In this document: piece by piece, positions 46,629-56,578 of the stretch | Numbering within the stretch: the stretch's first letter is position 1 | Layout: the number at the start of each line of letters is the position of its first letter | Assembly (NCBI RefSeq): GCF_014638745.1 | Contig: NZ_BMFO01000003.1 | Span: 265,341-329,340, forward strand | Length of the DNA stretch: 64,000 nucleotides | Source: Arenimonas maotaiensis | Lineage (GTDB): Bacteria; Pseudomonadota; Gammaproteobacteria; Xanthomonadales; Xanthomonadaceae | Direction: 5' to 3' | Notes under the pieces: generated by a model | What the model was told of the DNA's origin: nothing | Database searches by the model: none | The model's input: only the letters and a program-made list of their open reading frames with translations | Program-made: the position numbers and the translations under genes

Positions 46629-48524
46629 ATGAGCGCCTGGTCGGTCGACGACGCCAAACAGCTGTATTCCCTGCCGTTCTGGTCGGAAGGCTATTTCGAC
46701 GTGGACGCATCTGGCCGGGTCTGCGCCCAGCCGCTGGGGCCGGAGGGTCCGCGTCTGCCGATTCCCGAGCTGATCGAGCAGGCCACCCGAGACGGCCTGA
46801 AATTGCCGCTGCTGCTGCGTTTCAGCGACATCCTGCCGCACCGCCTGCAGGCCATGCAGCGCGCGTTCAACGCCGCCATGGGCCACCTGGGCTACAAGGG
46901 CGGCTACACCGCGGTCTACCCGATCAAGGTCAACCAGCATTACGGCGTGGCTGGCGTGCTGGCCTCGGCCGGCAACGAGCAGTTCGGCCTCGAGGCCGGC
47001 TCCAAGCCCGAGCTGATGGCGGTGCTGGCGCTGGCCAAGCCCGGCAGCGTGATCGTCTGCAACGGCTACAAGGACCGCGAGTTCATCCATCTGGCCCTGC
47101 TCGGCAAGCGCCTGGGCTTCGACACCACCATCGTGGTCGAGAAGCCGTCCGAGCTCGACATGATCCTGCAGGAAGCGGCCAAGCTCGGCGTTCAGCCTGG
47201 CGTCGGCGTGCGCCTGCGGCTGTCCACCCTGGGCGCCGGCAAGTGGCAGAACTCCGGCGGCGACAAGGCCAAGTTCGGGCTGTCGCCGCGCCAGGTGCTG
47301 GATCTGGTCGAGCGCCTGCGCGCCGCCGGCCAGCTCGACTGCCTGCAGCTGCTGCATTTCCACATGGGCTCGCAGATCTCCAACCTGCGCGACATCGCCG
47401 CCGGCATGCGCGAGGCGGTGCGTTATTTCGTCGAGCTGAGCAAGGCCGGCTGCCTGATCCGCTTCATGGATTCCGGCGGCGGCCTGGGCGTCGACTACGA
47501 AGGCACCCGCTCGCGCGGCGCCTGCTCGGTCAACTACCGGCTCGAGCAGTTCGCGCAGACCCTGGTGCAGCCGTTGCAGGAGGCCTGCGCCGAACACGGC
47601 CTGCCCGAGCCGCGCATGATCACCGAGGCCGGCCGCGCGATGACCGCGCACCACGCCATGATGGTGGTCAACGTCTCCGAGGTCGAACAGGCGCCGGACG
47701 GCGCCGTGCCGGACGCGCGCGCCGGCGAACCGCTGGTGATCAAGCACCTGCGCGACCTGGTGCGCAGCATCGACCGCCGGACCGCGCTGGAAGTCTATCT
47801 CGAGGCCCAGCATTACCTGGCCGAAGGCCAGGCGCTGTTCGCGCACGGCCAGCTCGGGCTCGACGACCGCGCCCTGCTGGACGACCTGTTCTATGCCATC
47901 GCGCACGCCGTGCGCCGCCAGCTCAATCCGGACGACAAATCCCACCGCGAGGTGCTGGACGAACTCGACGAGCGCCTGGTCGACAAGTACTTCGTGAACT
48001 TCTCGGTGTTCGAGTCGATTCCCGACGTCTGGGCCATCGACCAGGTGTTCCCGATCATGCCGATCGCGCGCCTGGACGAACGCCCCGAGCGTCACGGCGT
48101 GATCGCCGACCTGACCTGCGATTCCGACGGCCGGGTCGACACCTACGTGCAGTCGCAGACCCTGGGCCATTCGCTGCCGTTGCACGCGCCGAGGAAGGGC
48201 GAGAGCTACCGGCTCGGCGTGTTCATGGTCGGCGCCTATCAGGAGACCCTGGGCGACATCCACAACCTGTTCGGCGACACCGACACCGCCAACGTCAGCC
48301 TGGACGCGCTCGGCGGCTACCGCATCGAACGCCAGCGCAAGGGCGACAGCACCGACGTGATGCTCGACTACGTTGGCTACCGGCTCGATGAGCTGCGCGC
48401 GCGCTACCGGCATCTGGTCGAACACGCCGGATTGGATGCGGCCGCGGCCGACGCCGCGCTGGCGGCGTTGGAGTCCGGTCTGACCGGCTACACCTATCTC
48501 GAAGAAACCCCGCACGGAGTCTGA
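46629..48524 (+). CDS. speA: Biosynthetic arginine decarboxylase
   Basis: A 631-residue PLP enzyme converting arginine to agmatine, the first step to putrescine. The PLP lysine is in YPIKVNQHYG, and FGLEAGSKPEL, HFHMGSQISNLRD, DSGGGLGVDYEG and MTAEAGRAM-like ITEAGRAMTAHHAM give the barrel signature. C-terminal FSVFESIPDVWAIDQVFPIMP is also typical. The start at 46629 follows GGAGAAGGATCC. Followed two bases later by an oxidoreductase gene. Confidence 0.95.
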   Translation: MSAWSVDDAKQLYSLPFWSEGYFDVDASGRVCAQPLGPEGPRLPIPELIEQATRDGLKLPLLLRFSDILPHRLQAMQRAFNAAMGHLGYKGGYTAVYPIKVNQHYGVAGVLASAGNEQFGLEAGSKPELMAVLALAKPGSVIVCNGYKDREFIHLALLGKRLGFDTTIVVEKPSELDMILQEAAKLGVQPGVGVRLRLSTLGAGKWQNSGGDKAKFGLSPRQVLDLVERLRAAGQLDCLQLLHFHMGSQISNLRDIAAGMREAVRYFVELSKAGCLIRFMDSGGGLGVDYEGTRSRGACSVNYRLEQFAQTLVQPLQEACAEHGLPEPRMITEAGRAMTAHHAMMVVNVSEVEQAPDGAVPDARAGEPLVIKHLRDLVRSIDRRTALEVYLEAQHYLAEGQALFAHGQLGLDDRALLDDLFYAIAHAVRRQLNPDDKSHREVLDELDERLVDKYFVNFSVFESIPDVWAIDQVFPIMPIARLDERPERHGVIADLTCDSDGRVDTYVQSQTLGHSLPLHAPRKGESYRLGVFMVGAYQETLGDIHNLFGDTDTANVSLDALGGYRIERQRKGDSTDVMLDYVGYRLDELRARYRHLVEHAGLDAAAADAALAALESGLTGYTYLEETPHGV

Positions 48525-48525
48525 T

Positions 48526-49386
48526 ATGCACGCCATTTCCCGCGTCGGCTTCATCGGTCTGGGCGCCATGGGCGCGCCGATGGCCGGCCATCTGCAGGCC
48601 AAGGGCCTGCTCGCCGCGGTCGGCAACCGCACGCTGGCCAAGGCCGGGGCGCTGGCGACGGAACTGGGCGTGCGTGCCGCGCGCGCACCGGCCGATTTCG
48701 CCGGATGCGACGCCGTGGTGCTGTGCGTGTCCCGCGATCCCGACGTGCTGCAGTGCGTGGACGACCTCGCCGGCGTGCTCGCGTCGGGCGCGCTGGTGAT
48801 CGACCACTCCACCGTGTCGCGCGATACCGCGGTCGAAGCCGCCCGCCGGCTGGCCGCCAAGGGCATCGATTTCCTCGACGCGCCGGTGTCCGGCGGCGTC
48901 GAAGGCGCGCGCAACGGCAAGCTGTCGGTGATGGTCGGCGGCGACGCCGAGGTGCTGGCGCGTGCGCAGGATCTGCTGTCGGCGTACGCGCTGCGGGTCA
49001 CCCACATGGGCCCGACCGGCGCCGGCCAGGCCACCAAGGCGGTCAATCAGGTGCTGGTGGCCGGCATCGCGCAGGCGGTCTGCGAAGGCCTGGCGTTCGG
49101 CGAGGCCTTGGGCCTGAAGCCGGAATCGCTGGTGCCCACGCTGGCCGCCGGCGCCGCCGGCAACTGGTTCCTCGACAAACGCGGCGCCACCATGATGGCC
49201 GACAGTTTCACGCCCGGCTTCAAGTCGGCCTTGTTGCTGAAGGATCTCGGCATCGTGCAGGCCATGGCCGAGGCACTCGGCAAGCGCTACAGCGTGGTCG
49301 AGCAATCGCTCGCCGATTACGCCGAGCTGGTGGCGCAGGGCCGCGGCGAGGACGATACCTCGGCGCTGATCCTGCTGAAACGCTGA
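48526..49386 (+). CDS. NAD(P)-dependent oxidoreductase, 3-hydroxyisobutyrate dehydrogenase family
   Basis: A 286-residue beta-hydroxyacid dehydrogenase. VGFIGLGAMGAPMAGHL (cofactor motif), DAPVSGGVEGARNGKLSVMVGG (substrate site) and the catalytic lysine in GAGQATKAVNQ are clear. Substrate could be 3-hydroxyisobutyrate, tartronate semialdehyde or a small aldehyde such as succinic semialdehyde. It may be co-transcribed with speA, from which it is separated by a single base. Confidence 0.9.
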   Translation: MHAISRVGFIGLGAMGAPMAGHLQAKGLLAAVGNRTLAKAGALATELGVRAARAPADFAGCDAVVLCVSRDPDVLQCVDDLAGVLASGALVIDHSTVSRDTAVEAARRLAAKGIDFLDAPVSGGVEGARNGKLSVMVGGDAEVLARAQDLLSAYALRVTHMGPTGAGQATKAVNQVLVAGIAQAVCEGLAFGEALGLKPESLVPTLAAGAAGNWFLDKRGATMMADSFTPGFKSALLLKDLGIVQAMAEALGKRYSVVEQSLADYAELVAQGRGEDDTSALILLKR

Positions 49387-49992
49387 TTACGGCAGTTTGA
49401 TGCTGACCGCGGCGATGCCTTGCTCGGCCAAGGCGCGCTTGGCCGCGGCTACCGCCTTCTCGCCGGTGTACGGCCCCAGCCGCACGCGGTGCAGGGTCTT
49501 GCCGTCCACGTCGGCGGTCTCCACACGGGCGGCTTCGCCGGCCAGCGCGATGCGCGCCTTCAGGTTCTCGGCGTCGGCCGCGCGTTCGAAAGCACCGGCC
49601 TGCAGCAGGTAGCGGGTGGTGTCGGCCGGCGCGGTTTCCGCCGCCGGCTTGGCTTCGCTGGCATCCGCGGTAGCGGCGCTGTCGCCCGCAGCCGCTTCGT
49701 CCGGCGCGGCCGCGGTCTCTTCGCTCGGCAGCACGTCGTAGAAGCTGTAGTCGGTGTCGAGTACGCCGTCGACGCCGCTGGCCGGCGGCTCGACGCCTTT
49801 ATCCTCGGCTTTCGGCGCGCTGTCGGCGGTTTCCGGCACCGGCACCTCGGTCGGCGCCGGCGCGGTCAGTTCACGGTATTGCTGATAGCCGAAGTAGCCC
49901 AAGGCGCCGACGAACAGGCCGACCAGCAGCCAGGCCCAGGCCGGCGTGCCGCGTTTGCCGCCCTGCCGGCGCGCCTGCGGTTTGCGCGCCAT
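49387..49992 (-). CDS. SPOR domain protein, FtsN-like
   Basis: A 201-residue bitopic membrane protein: basic cytoplasmic tip (MARKPQARRQGGKRG), one helix (about 18-38), a Pro/Glu/Ala-rich linker and a C-terminal SPOR domain (about 125-201) with RYLLQAGAFERAADAENLKARI and VRLGPYTGEKAVAAAKRAL. SPOR domains bind denuded septal peptidoglycan, so a division role is likely. FtsN proper is often next to argS and this gene starts one base after the argS stop. Confidence 0.87.
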   Translation of the reverse strand: MARKPQARRQGGKRGTPAWAWLLVGLFVGALGYFGYQQYRELTAPAPTEVPVPETADSAPKAEDKGVEPPASGVDGVLDTDYSFYDVLPSEETAAAPDEAAAGDSAATADASEAKPAAETAPADTTRYLLQAGAFERAADAENLKARIALAGEAARVETADVDGKTLHRVRLGPYTGEKAVAAAKRALAEQGIAAVSIKLP

Positions 49993-51765
49993 TTACATGC
50001 GCTCCGGGGCGGACACGCCCAGCAGCGCCAGACCGTTCGACAGCACCTGCGAGGTGGCCTTGCACAGGCCCAGGCGGGCGTTGCGCACGTCTTCGTCCTC
50101 GCTGAGGATGTCGCAGTTTTCGTAGAAGGAATGGAAGGCGTTGGCGGTCTCGCGCAGGTAGTTGGCGAGGATCTGCGGGCCGCGGTTGGCGGCGGCCGAT
50201 TCGACCATCTCCGGCAGGCGCATCAGTTCGCCCAGCAGCACGATCTCGGCGTCGCTGTCCATGCGCTCGCGGTTGGCGACCGCGGCGCTGTCGTTGTAGC
50301 TCCAGCCCTTTTCCTTGAGCTTGCGGAACAGGCCGGCCGAACGGGTGATGGCGTACTGGATGTAGTACACCGGGTTTTCCTTGGAGTGGCTCTTGGCCAG
50401 GTCCAGGTCGAAATCCAGGTGCTGGTCGTTGCTGCGCATCACGTAGAAGAAGCGGGCGGCGTCGTTGCCGACCTCCTCGCGCAGCTCGCGCAGGGTCACG
50501 AAGCTGCCGGCGCGGGTCGACATCTGCACGCGTTCGCCGCCGCGGTACAGGATGGCGAACTGCACCAGCTGGATCTCGATCTTCGATTCGTCCAGGCCCA
50601 GGCCCTTGGCCGCCGCCTTCAGGCGCACGATGTAGCCGTGGTGGTCGGCGCCGAACACGTACAGCGCGCGTTCGAAGCCGCGCTCGAATTTCGACAGCAG
50701 GTAGCCGAGGTCGGAGGCGAAGTAGGTGGAGACGCCGTTGTCGCGCACCACCACGCGGTCCTTGTCATCGCCGAAGTCGGTGGCGCGGAACCACAGTGCG
50801 CCGTCCTGCTCGTACAGATGGCCGTTGGCGCGCAGGGTGTCGATGGCGCGTTGCACGTAGCCGTCGGTGGCCAGCGAGCGCTCGGAGAAGAAGTTGTCGT
50901 GATCGACCCCGAAACCGTGCAGGTCGTTGCGGATGTCGGCCAGGCAGAACTCCAGGCCGGCGTTGAACACCTGGCGGTAATCGGTTTCGCCGAGCAGGCG
51001 CCGGGCGTTGGCGATCAGCGCGTCGACGTGTTTTTCCTTGTCGCCGCCCTGGCCCTCGTCGGCCGGCACCGCGTCGAACAGTTCGAGCGCGGAGAAGCGC
51101 AGGCGGTCGCCTTCGGCGGCGCGCAGCGCGCGCGCGATGTCGACCACGTAATCGCCCTTGTAGCCGTTGTCCGGGAAGCGCACCGCCACGCCGCACAGCT
51201 CGTGGTAGCGCAGCCAGACGCTGACCGCGAGGATGTCCATCTGCCGGCCGGCGTCGTTTACGTAGTACTCGCGCTGGACTTTGTGGCCGGCGGCCTCCAG
51301 CAGGTTGGCCAGCGTGGCGCCGTAAGCGGCGCCGCGGCCGTGGCCGACGTGCAGCGGGCCGTTCGGATTGGCCGAGACGAACTCGACGGTGACCGATTCG
51401 CGCGAATCGGCCGGCTGCCGGCCGTATTCGGCGCCGGCTTCGAACACCCGGCGCACGGTGGACAGCAGGCAGCGGCGCGAGACGGTGAAGTTGATGAAAC
51501 CCGGCTTGGCCACCACCACCTTCTCGACATGCTTGGATTCGTCGCCGCCGCCCATGGCGGCGACCAGCGTTTCCGCCAGCGCCATCGGATTCATGCCGAT
51601 GCGCTTGGCCAGCAGCATCGCCACGTTGGTCGCGTAGTCGCCGTGCTCGCGCGACTTGGTGCGCTCGATGGCGAATTCGGGCAGTTCCAGGTCGGCGGGG
51701 ATGTTGCCTTCGCGGCGCAGGTCCAGCAGGGCCTGGGCCACCAGTTCACGGAGATGGGCTTTCAC
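49993..51765 (-). CDS. argS: Arginyl-tRNA synthetase
   Basis: A 590-residue class I synthetase. The N-terminal tRNA-binding Add-1 domain (1-110) is followed by the HIGH site as HVGH in NPNGPLHVGHGRG. A canonical KMSK is absent; the loop reads VQMSTRAGSF, as in many bacterial ArgRS. C-terminal helical anticodon domain from about 460. The GTG at 51765 was chosen because VKAHLRELVAQALLDL is the normal start; the longer ATG version adds an Arg/Pro-rich stretch. Confidence 0.95.
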   Translation of the reverse strand: MKAHLRELVAQALLDLRREGNIPADLELPEFAIERTKSREHGDYATNVAMLLAKRIGMNPMALAETLVAAMGGGDESKHVEKVVVAKPGFINFTVSRRCLLSTVRRVFEAGAEYGRQPADSRESVTVEFVSANPNGPLHVGHGRGAAYGATLANLLEAAGHKVQREYYVNDAGRQMDILAVSVWLRYHELCGVAVRFPDNGYKGDYVVDIARALRAAEGDRLRFSALELFDAVPADEGQGGDKEKHVDALIANARRLLGETDYRQVFNAGLEFCLADIRNDLHGFGVDHDNFFSERSLATDGYVQRAIDTLRANGHLYEQDGALWFRATDFGDDKDRVVVRDNGVSTYFASDLGYLLSKFERGFERALYVFGADHHGYIVRLKAAAKGLGLDESKIEIQLVQFAILYRGGERVQMSTRAGSFVTLRELREEVGNDAARFFYVMRSNDQHLDFDLDLAKSHSKENPVYYIQYAITRSAGLFRKLKEKGWSYNDSAAVANRERMDSDAEIVLLGELMRLPEMVESAAANRGPQILANYLRETANAFHSFYENCDILSEDEDVRNARLGLCKATSQVLSNGLALLGVSAPERM

Positions 51766-51832
51766 GGGCGGGGTTCGCGGATAAGGGGCTGATATTGTAG
51801 CGCGCCCCCGCCCCGGCCGCATCCGGCCGGCG

Positions 51833-52492
51833 CTACAGCCAGCCGCGCTCGGCGAACGAGGTGACGCCGTTGCCGGCCACGATGAAGTGGTCGAGCACGC
51901 GGATGTCGACCAGCGCCAGGGCCTGTTTCAGGCGCAGGGTCAGGGCATGGTCGGCGGCGCTGGGTTCCGGATGGCCGCTGGGGTGGTTGTGCACCAGGAG
52001 CACGGCGGCGGCCTGGTGCCGCAGGGCGTGCTGCAGGATCACCCGAGGATGGACCTCGGCGCCGTCCAGGCCGCCCTCGAACAGTTCCTCGTAGCGCAGC
52101 AGCCGGTGCCGGGAATCCAGAAAGGCGCAGGCGAACACCTCGCGCGGCCGGTCGCGCAGCTCGGTGCGCAGCCAGTGCCGGACCTGCTGCGGATCGGTCA
52201 GCGCCTGGCCGCGTTCCGGCGCGCGGCACCAGTAGCGGGTGCCCAGTTCCAGGCTGGCGGCCAGCTTGCAGGCCAAGGTGATGCCGATGCCGTGGTGCTG
52301 GCTGAATTCGCCGATCGAGCCCTGCTTCAGGGCAAGCAGGTCGTCCACCGCCAGTTCCGGCGGAGTCAGTCGCGGCGGCGGCAACGGCGCGCCGATCAGC
52401 GCCAGCAGTTCGGGCTGATTGAGCGATTTGACGCCGCGCTCCAGCGCTTTGTTCTGGGCGGCGATCCAGGGTTTGGCGGCGGGATTGTTCAT
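51833..52492 (-). CDS. radC: RadC family JAB-domain protein
   Basis: A 219-residue protein of the UPF0758/RadC family. An N-terminal helix-hairpin-helix-like region (about 20-75) precedes an MPN/JAB domain with the metal motif LLVHNHPSGHPEPSAADHALT. Despite its name no DNA repair role is proven; a JAB-type hydrolase is likely. Divergent from coaBC, as in many proteobacteria. Confidence 0.92.
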   Translation of the reverse strand: MNNPAAKPWIAAQNKALERGVKSLNQPELLALIGAPLPPPRLTPPELAVDDLLALKQGSIGEFSQHHGIGITLACKLAASLELGTRYWCRAPERGQALTDPQQVRHWLRTELRDRPREVFACAFLDSRHRLLRYEELFEGGLDGAEVHPRVILQHALRHQAAAVLLVHNHPSGHPEPSAADHALTLRLKQALALVDIRVLDHFIVAGNGVTSFAERGWL

Positions 52493-52586
52493 GGCCTCAG
52501 CGTAGGGCCGTTTTTTCGCCCGCGCTGTCGGATTCCCGGGCCTTTTCGGTTAAGCTAATGCGCAACGCCATATCAGAATAATCCGG

Positions 52587-53786
52587 GTGGGGGAATTGAA
52601 CGGCGAACGCGTCCTTTTGGGGATCACCGGCGGCATCGCGGCCTATAAATGCGCCGACCTCGTGCGTCGTCTGAACAAGGCGGGCGCCGAGGTGCGCGTG
52701 GTGATGACCGCATCGGCCGAGCGTTTCGTCACCCCGACCACCCTTCAGGCTTTATCCGGCCATCCGGTGCGTAGCAGTCTGTGGGATGAGGCGGCCGAAG
52801 CCGCCATGAGCCACATCGAGCTGGCGCGCTGGGCTACGCAGGTGCTGGTGGCGCCGGCCAGCGCCGGCTTCCTGGCCCGTCTGGCCGGCGGCCACGCCGA
52901 TGACCTGCTGACCACCTTGTGCTTGGCCACCGAGGCGCCGATCGCCTTGGCGCCTGCCATGAACCGGGTGATGTGGGCCAATCCCGCCACCCAAGCCAAC
53001 GTCGCCACCCTGCGTGTCCGCGGGTTGCGGCTGCTCGGGCCGGGTAGCGGCGAGCAGGCCTGCGGCGAGACCGGTGAGGGCCGGATGCTGGAGCCCGAAC
53101 AGTTGGTGCAGGCCATCCGGCCGCACGCCGGTGCCTGGCAGGGCCGGCGCGTGCTGGTCACCGCCGGTCCCACCTTCGAGGACGTCGATCCGGTGCGTTT
53201 CATCGGCAACCGCAGCTCCGGCAAGATGGGTTTCGCCGTGGCGCAGGCCGCCGCCGAGCAAGGCGCCGAGGTCGTTCTGGTGGCCGGTCCGGTCGTGCTC
53301 GCCACGCCGCCGGGCGTGCGCCGCGTCGACGTGCGCAGCGCCGCCCAGATGCGCGAGGCGGTGATGGCGAACCTTGACGGCGTCGACACCTTCATCGCCG
53401 CCGCCGCCGTCGCCGATTACCGGCCGATGCAGGCCAGCGCGCAGAAAATCAAGAAAGGCGAGGGCCCGCTGCAGCTGGCGCTGGAGCGCACCGACGACAT
53501 CCTGGCGCAGGTGGCCGCGCATCCGCGGCGGCCGGCGCGCGTGATCGGTTTCGCGGCCGAGACCGAACGCCTGGACGAGTACGCCACGCGCAAGCTGCGC
53601 GACAAGAACCTCGACGCCGTCGCCGCCAACGACGTGTCCGCCGCCGGCCTGGGCTTCGAAAGCGAGGACAACGCGCTGGCGTTGTTCACGCCCGACGGCC
53701 GCAGCGATATCGGCCCGGCCTCGAAAGCCGAGGTGGCGCGCATCCTGCTGCAACGCATTCACGCCCTTGGGACGACCGCCGCATGA
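52587..53786 (+). CDS. coaBC: Bifunctional phosphopantothenoylcysteine synthetase/decarboxylase
   Basis: A 399-residue two-domain enzyme of coenzyme A synthesis. The CoaC flavodoxin-like half carries [18 protein letters not shown], the catalytic His in SHIELARWA and [16 protein letters not shown]; the CoaB half has [24 protein letters not shown] and AAVADYRP and KIKK. The start is GTG at 52587, giving the usual distance to GGIAAYK; a TTG nine bases later is an alternative. Coupled to dut by a four-base overlap. Confidence 0.95.
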   Translation: MGELNGERVLLGITGGIAAYKCADLVRRLNKAGAEVRVVMTASAERFVTPTTLQALSGHPVRSSLWDEAAEAAMSHIELARWATQVLVAPASAGFLARLAGGHADDLLTTLCLATEAPIALAPAMNRVMWANPATQANVATLRVRGLRLLGPGSGEQACGETGEGRMLEPEQLVQAIRPHAGAWQGRRVLVTAGPTFEDVDPVRFIGNRSSGKMGFAVAQAAAEQGAEVVLVAGPVVLATPPGVRRVDVRSAAQMREAVMANLDGVDTFIAAAAVADYRPMQASAQKIKKGEGPLQLALERTDDILAQVAAHPRRPARVIGFAAETERLDEYATRKLRDKNLDAVAANDVSAAGLGFESEDNALALFTPDGRSDIGPASKAEVARILLQRIHALGTTAA

Positions 53787-54238
53787 CCGAAGTGGAATTA
53801 CGCATCCTCGATGAACGCCTGGGCACGGCATATCCGTTGCCGGACTACGCCACGGCGCACGCCGCCGGCATGGACCTGCGCGCGATGCTGGACGCGCCGC
53901 TGACCCTGCAGCCCGGCGAGGCGCAACTGATCGCCACCGGCATGGCCATCCACATCGGCGATCCGGGTCTGTGCGCGCACATCCTGCCGCGTTCGGGCCT
54001 GGGCCACAAGCACGGGCTGGTGCTCGGCAACGGCGTCGGCCTGATCGACGCCGACTACCAAGGCCCGCTGATGGTCAGCCTGTGGAACCGCGGCGCCCTG
54101 CCGCAGACCGTCCAGCCCGGCGACCGCATCGCGCAACTGGTGTTCATGCCGGTGGTGCGCGCGCGCTTCCGCCATGTCGAATCCTTCGCCGAGAGCGCCC
54201 GCGGGACGGGCGGCTTCGGCCATACCGGAGTCCGTTGA
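53783..54238 (+). CDS. dut: dUTP pyrophosphatase
   Basis: A 151-residue trimeric dUTPase that removes dUTP and supplies dUMP. Motifs [48 protein letters not shown] and the C-terminal [12 protein letters not shown] arm are complete. It lies between coaBC and algC, an order shared with pseudomonads. Confidence 0.96.
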   Translation: MTEVELRILDERLGTAYPLPDYATAHAAGMDLRAMLDAPLTLQPGEAQLIATGMAIHIGDPGLCAHILPRSGLGHKHGLVLGNGVGLIDADYQGPLMVSLWNRGALPQTVQPGDRIAQLVFMPVVRARFRHVESFAESARGTGGFGHTGVR

Positions 54239-54240
54239 CC

Positions 54241-56574
54241 ATGCGTAGCAAACAATCCCCCGTCGAGCGCCTGCGCGAATGGATCCAGCGCAACCCATGG
54301 CCGACCGCCATGGCGGTGCTCGCCGCGTTCGCGCTCTGGTTCGCCTACCGAGGCGCCGACGTGTTTGCCCAGAACAAGGCCGAGCGGGACATCCTGGCCG
54401 CGCGTGACGCGGCGGTGGCCGCCGTCACCGCGCGCAGCGGCGATTTGGTCGGCCGCATGCTGGCGGCCCGCAAGCAGGCCGAACCCCTGCTCGCCGCCGG
54501 CGACGAGGGGCCGGTCAAGCTGCATTTCCGCGAAGCCTTCAAGCAGGCCGAAGCGGTCGAGCTGTTCACGCCCGACTTTTCGGCCGCCTATGCCGACATC
54601 GCGGCGTTCGGCGCCGGCAAGCTCGGCCTGTTGGAGGCCGCGGTCAACGACGACAGCGTCGCGATGCGGGTGATCAAGGCCGGCGGCGGCCCCAGGCTGG
54701 CGTTGGTCAAATCGCTCGGCAGCGGCGCGCAGACGCGCCTGGCCTATGTGCAGCTGCCTGTGTCCGAACTCGATGCCGCACTCGGCGGTCCGATGCAGGG
54801 CGCCCGCTTCCTGGCCCTGCGCCAAGGGCAGTACGACGTGCTCACCCGCGGCGATGCCACGCTGGCCTCGACCGCGGAACTCAATGCCGGCAAGGTCGGC
54901 AAGACGCCGTGGCGGGTGGTGGCGTCGGTGCCCTTGGCCGATCGCGGCCTGTTCGGCGCCGGCGGCATCGGCGAATTCGTGCTGGCGGCGTTGCTTGCCG
55001 CAGCCGCCGTGGCCTGCCGCTTCGCGCCCGCTTTCCTGCACCGCCGCCGGCATGCCGCCGCGTTCGGCCAGGACGAGGCCGTGGAAGGCGACACCACGCT
55101 CACGCTCGAAGAGATGCGGCAGAAAGGCCTGCTGGCCGAAAAGCTCGCCGCCGAGCGGCCGGTGTTCAACATCAAGGAGGCCGTGCGCCCGAAAGTGCCG
55201 CTGGAGCGTTCGATCTTCCGCGCCTACGACATCCGCGGCGTGGTCGGCACCAATCTCGACGCCGGCATCGCGCGCCTGATTGGCGAGGCGGTCGGCACCG
55301 TGCTGGTGGAGAAGGGGTTGGCCGGCATCCATGTCGGTTACGACGGCCGGCTGTCGTCGCCCGGCCTGGCCGAAGGCCTGCGCGAAGGCCTGGCCTCGAC
55401 CGGTGTGGCCGTGGTCGACCTGGGCTGCGTGCCGACGCCGCTGGTGTATTTCGCCGCCGCCAATTCCGAGTTGCGCAGCGGCATCTCGCTGACCGGTTCG
55501 CACAATCCGCCGGATTACAACGGCTTCAAGATCGTCATCGACGGCCACACCCTGTCCGGCGACGCCATCACCGCGCTGTTCGACCGCATCGTCGACAAGA
55601 AGATCATCAAGGCCGAGAACCCCGGCGCCGTGACCTCGCGCGACGTGATGCCGGAGTACGTCCGTACCATCGCCGACGACATCCACATCGAACGCCCGCT
55701 CAAGGTGGTGGTGGATTGCGGCAACGGCGTGCCCGGCGCGGTGGCGCCGCAGGTGCTCACCGCGATCGGCGCCCAGGTCGAGGAGATCCATTGCGAGGTC
55801 GACGGCAACTTCCCGAACCACCATCCCGACCCGAGCGATCCGGAAAACCTGCAGGACCTGATCGAACTGGTCAAGCGTAGCGGCGCCGATCTCGGCCTGG
55901 CCTTCGACGGCGACGGCGACCGGCTCGGCGTGGTCACCGCCCAGGGCGAGATCATCTATCCCGACCGCCTGCTGATGCTGTTCGCCGAAGACGTGCTGAG
56001 CCGCAATCCGGGCGCGGCCATCATCTACGACGTCAAGTGCACCGGCGCGCTGCAGGGCCACATCCTGCGCAACGGCGGCAGCCCGCTGATGTGGAAGACC
56101 GGGCACTCGCTGATCAAGGCCAAGATGAAGGAATCGCACGCCGAGCTGGCCGGCGAGATGAGCGGCCACTTCTTCTTCGCCGAGCGCTGGTTCGGCTTCG
56201 ATGACGGCATCTACGCGGCCGCGCGCCTGTTGGAGATCCTGGCCGCCGCGCCGGACGGCATCCAGGCCGCCTTCGACGCGTTGCCGACCTCGGTGTCCAC
56301 GCCCGAACTCAAGATCGCGGTCGAGGAAGGACGGCAACACGCGCTGATCGAGCGTTTCGTGGCCGAGGCGCATTTCGACGGCGCGCGCGTCAGCCTGATC
56401 GACGGCCTGCGTGCCGATTGGCCGGACGGCTGGGGACTGGTGCGGGCGTCGAACACCACGCCGGTGCTGGTGCTGCGTTTCGAGGCCAACGACCAGGCCG
56501 GCCTGACGCGCATCCAAGAGGCGTTCCGCGAACGCCTGTTGGCGCTCGACCCGGCGCTGACGCTGCCGTTCTGA
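54241..56574 (+). CDS. algC: Membrane-anchored phosphomannomutase/phosphoglucomutase
   Basis: A 777-residue protein: helix at about 19-36, a soluble domain (about 40-240) that should face the periplasm, a second helix (about 244-264) and a cytoplasmic AlgC mutase (about 315-777). The mutase is complete: catalytic Ser420 in TGSHNPPDYNG, metal site DGDGD at 556-560 and sugar loop GEMSGHFFF. It supplies mannose-1-P and glucose-1-P for LPS and exopolysaccharides. The N-terminal domain is absent from the classic crystal structures; its role is unknown, perhaps sensing. Confidence 0.93.
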   Translation: MRSKQSPVERLREWIQRNPWPTAMAVLAAFALWFAYRGADVFAQNKAERDILAARDAAVAAVTARSGDLVGRMLAARKQAEPLLAAGDEGPVKLHFREAFKQAEAVELFTPDFSAAYADIAAFGAGKLGLLEAAVNDDSVAMRVIKAGGGPRLALVKSLGSGAQTRLAYVQLPVSELDAALGGPMQGARFLALRQGQYDVLTRGDATLASTAELNAGKVGKTPWRVVASVPLADRGLFGAGGIGEFVLAALLAAAAVACRFAPAFLHRRRHAAAFGQDEAVEGDTTLTLEEMRQKGLLAEKLAAERPVFNIKEAVRPKVPLERSIFRAYDIRGVVGTNLDAGIARLIGEAVGTVLVEKGLAGIHVGYDGRLSSPGLAEGLREGLASTGVAVVDLGCVPTPLVYFAAANSELRSGISLTGSHNPPDYNGFKIVIDGHTLSGDAITALFDRIVDKKIIKAENPGAVTSRDVMPEYVRTIADDIHIERPLKVVVDCGNGVPGAVAPQVLTAIGAQVEEIHCEVDGNFPNHHPDPSDPENLQDLIELVKRSGADLGLAFDGDGDRLGVVTAQGEIIYPDRLLMLFAEDVLSRNPGAAIIYDVKCTGALQGHILRNGGSPLMWKTGHSLIKAKMKESHAELAGEMSGHFFFAERWFGFDDGIYAAARLLEILAAAPDGIQAAFDALPTSVSTPELKIAVEEGRQHALIERFVAEAHFDGARVSLIDGLRADWPDGWGLVRASNTTPVLVLRFEANDQAGLTRIQEAFRERLLALDPALTLPF

Positions 56575-56578
56575 GACC

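Noticed and set aside
46386..49046. 886-codon minus-strand frame opposite speA and the dehydrogenase gene
   Set aside because: It is the complement of clearly coding speA and oxidoreductase sequence, with low-complexity composition and no family features.
54055..56517. 820-codon minus-strand frame opposite algC
   Set aside because: Antisense shadow of a well-identified gene, with His/Gln/Arg-rich composition.
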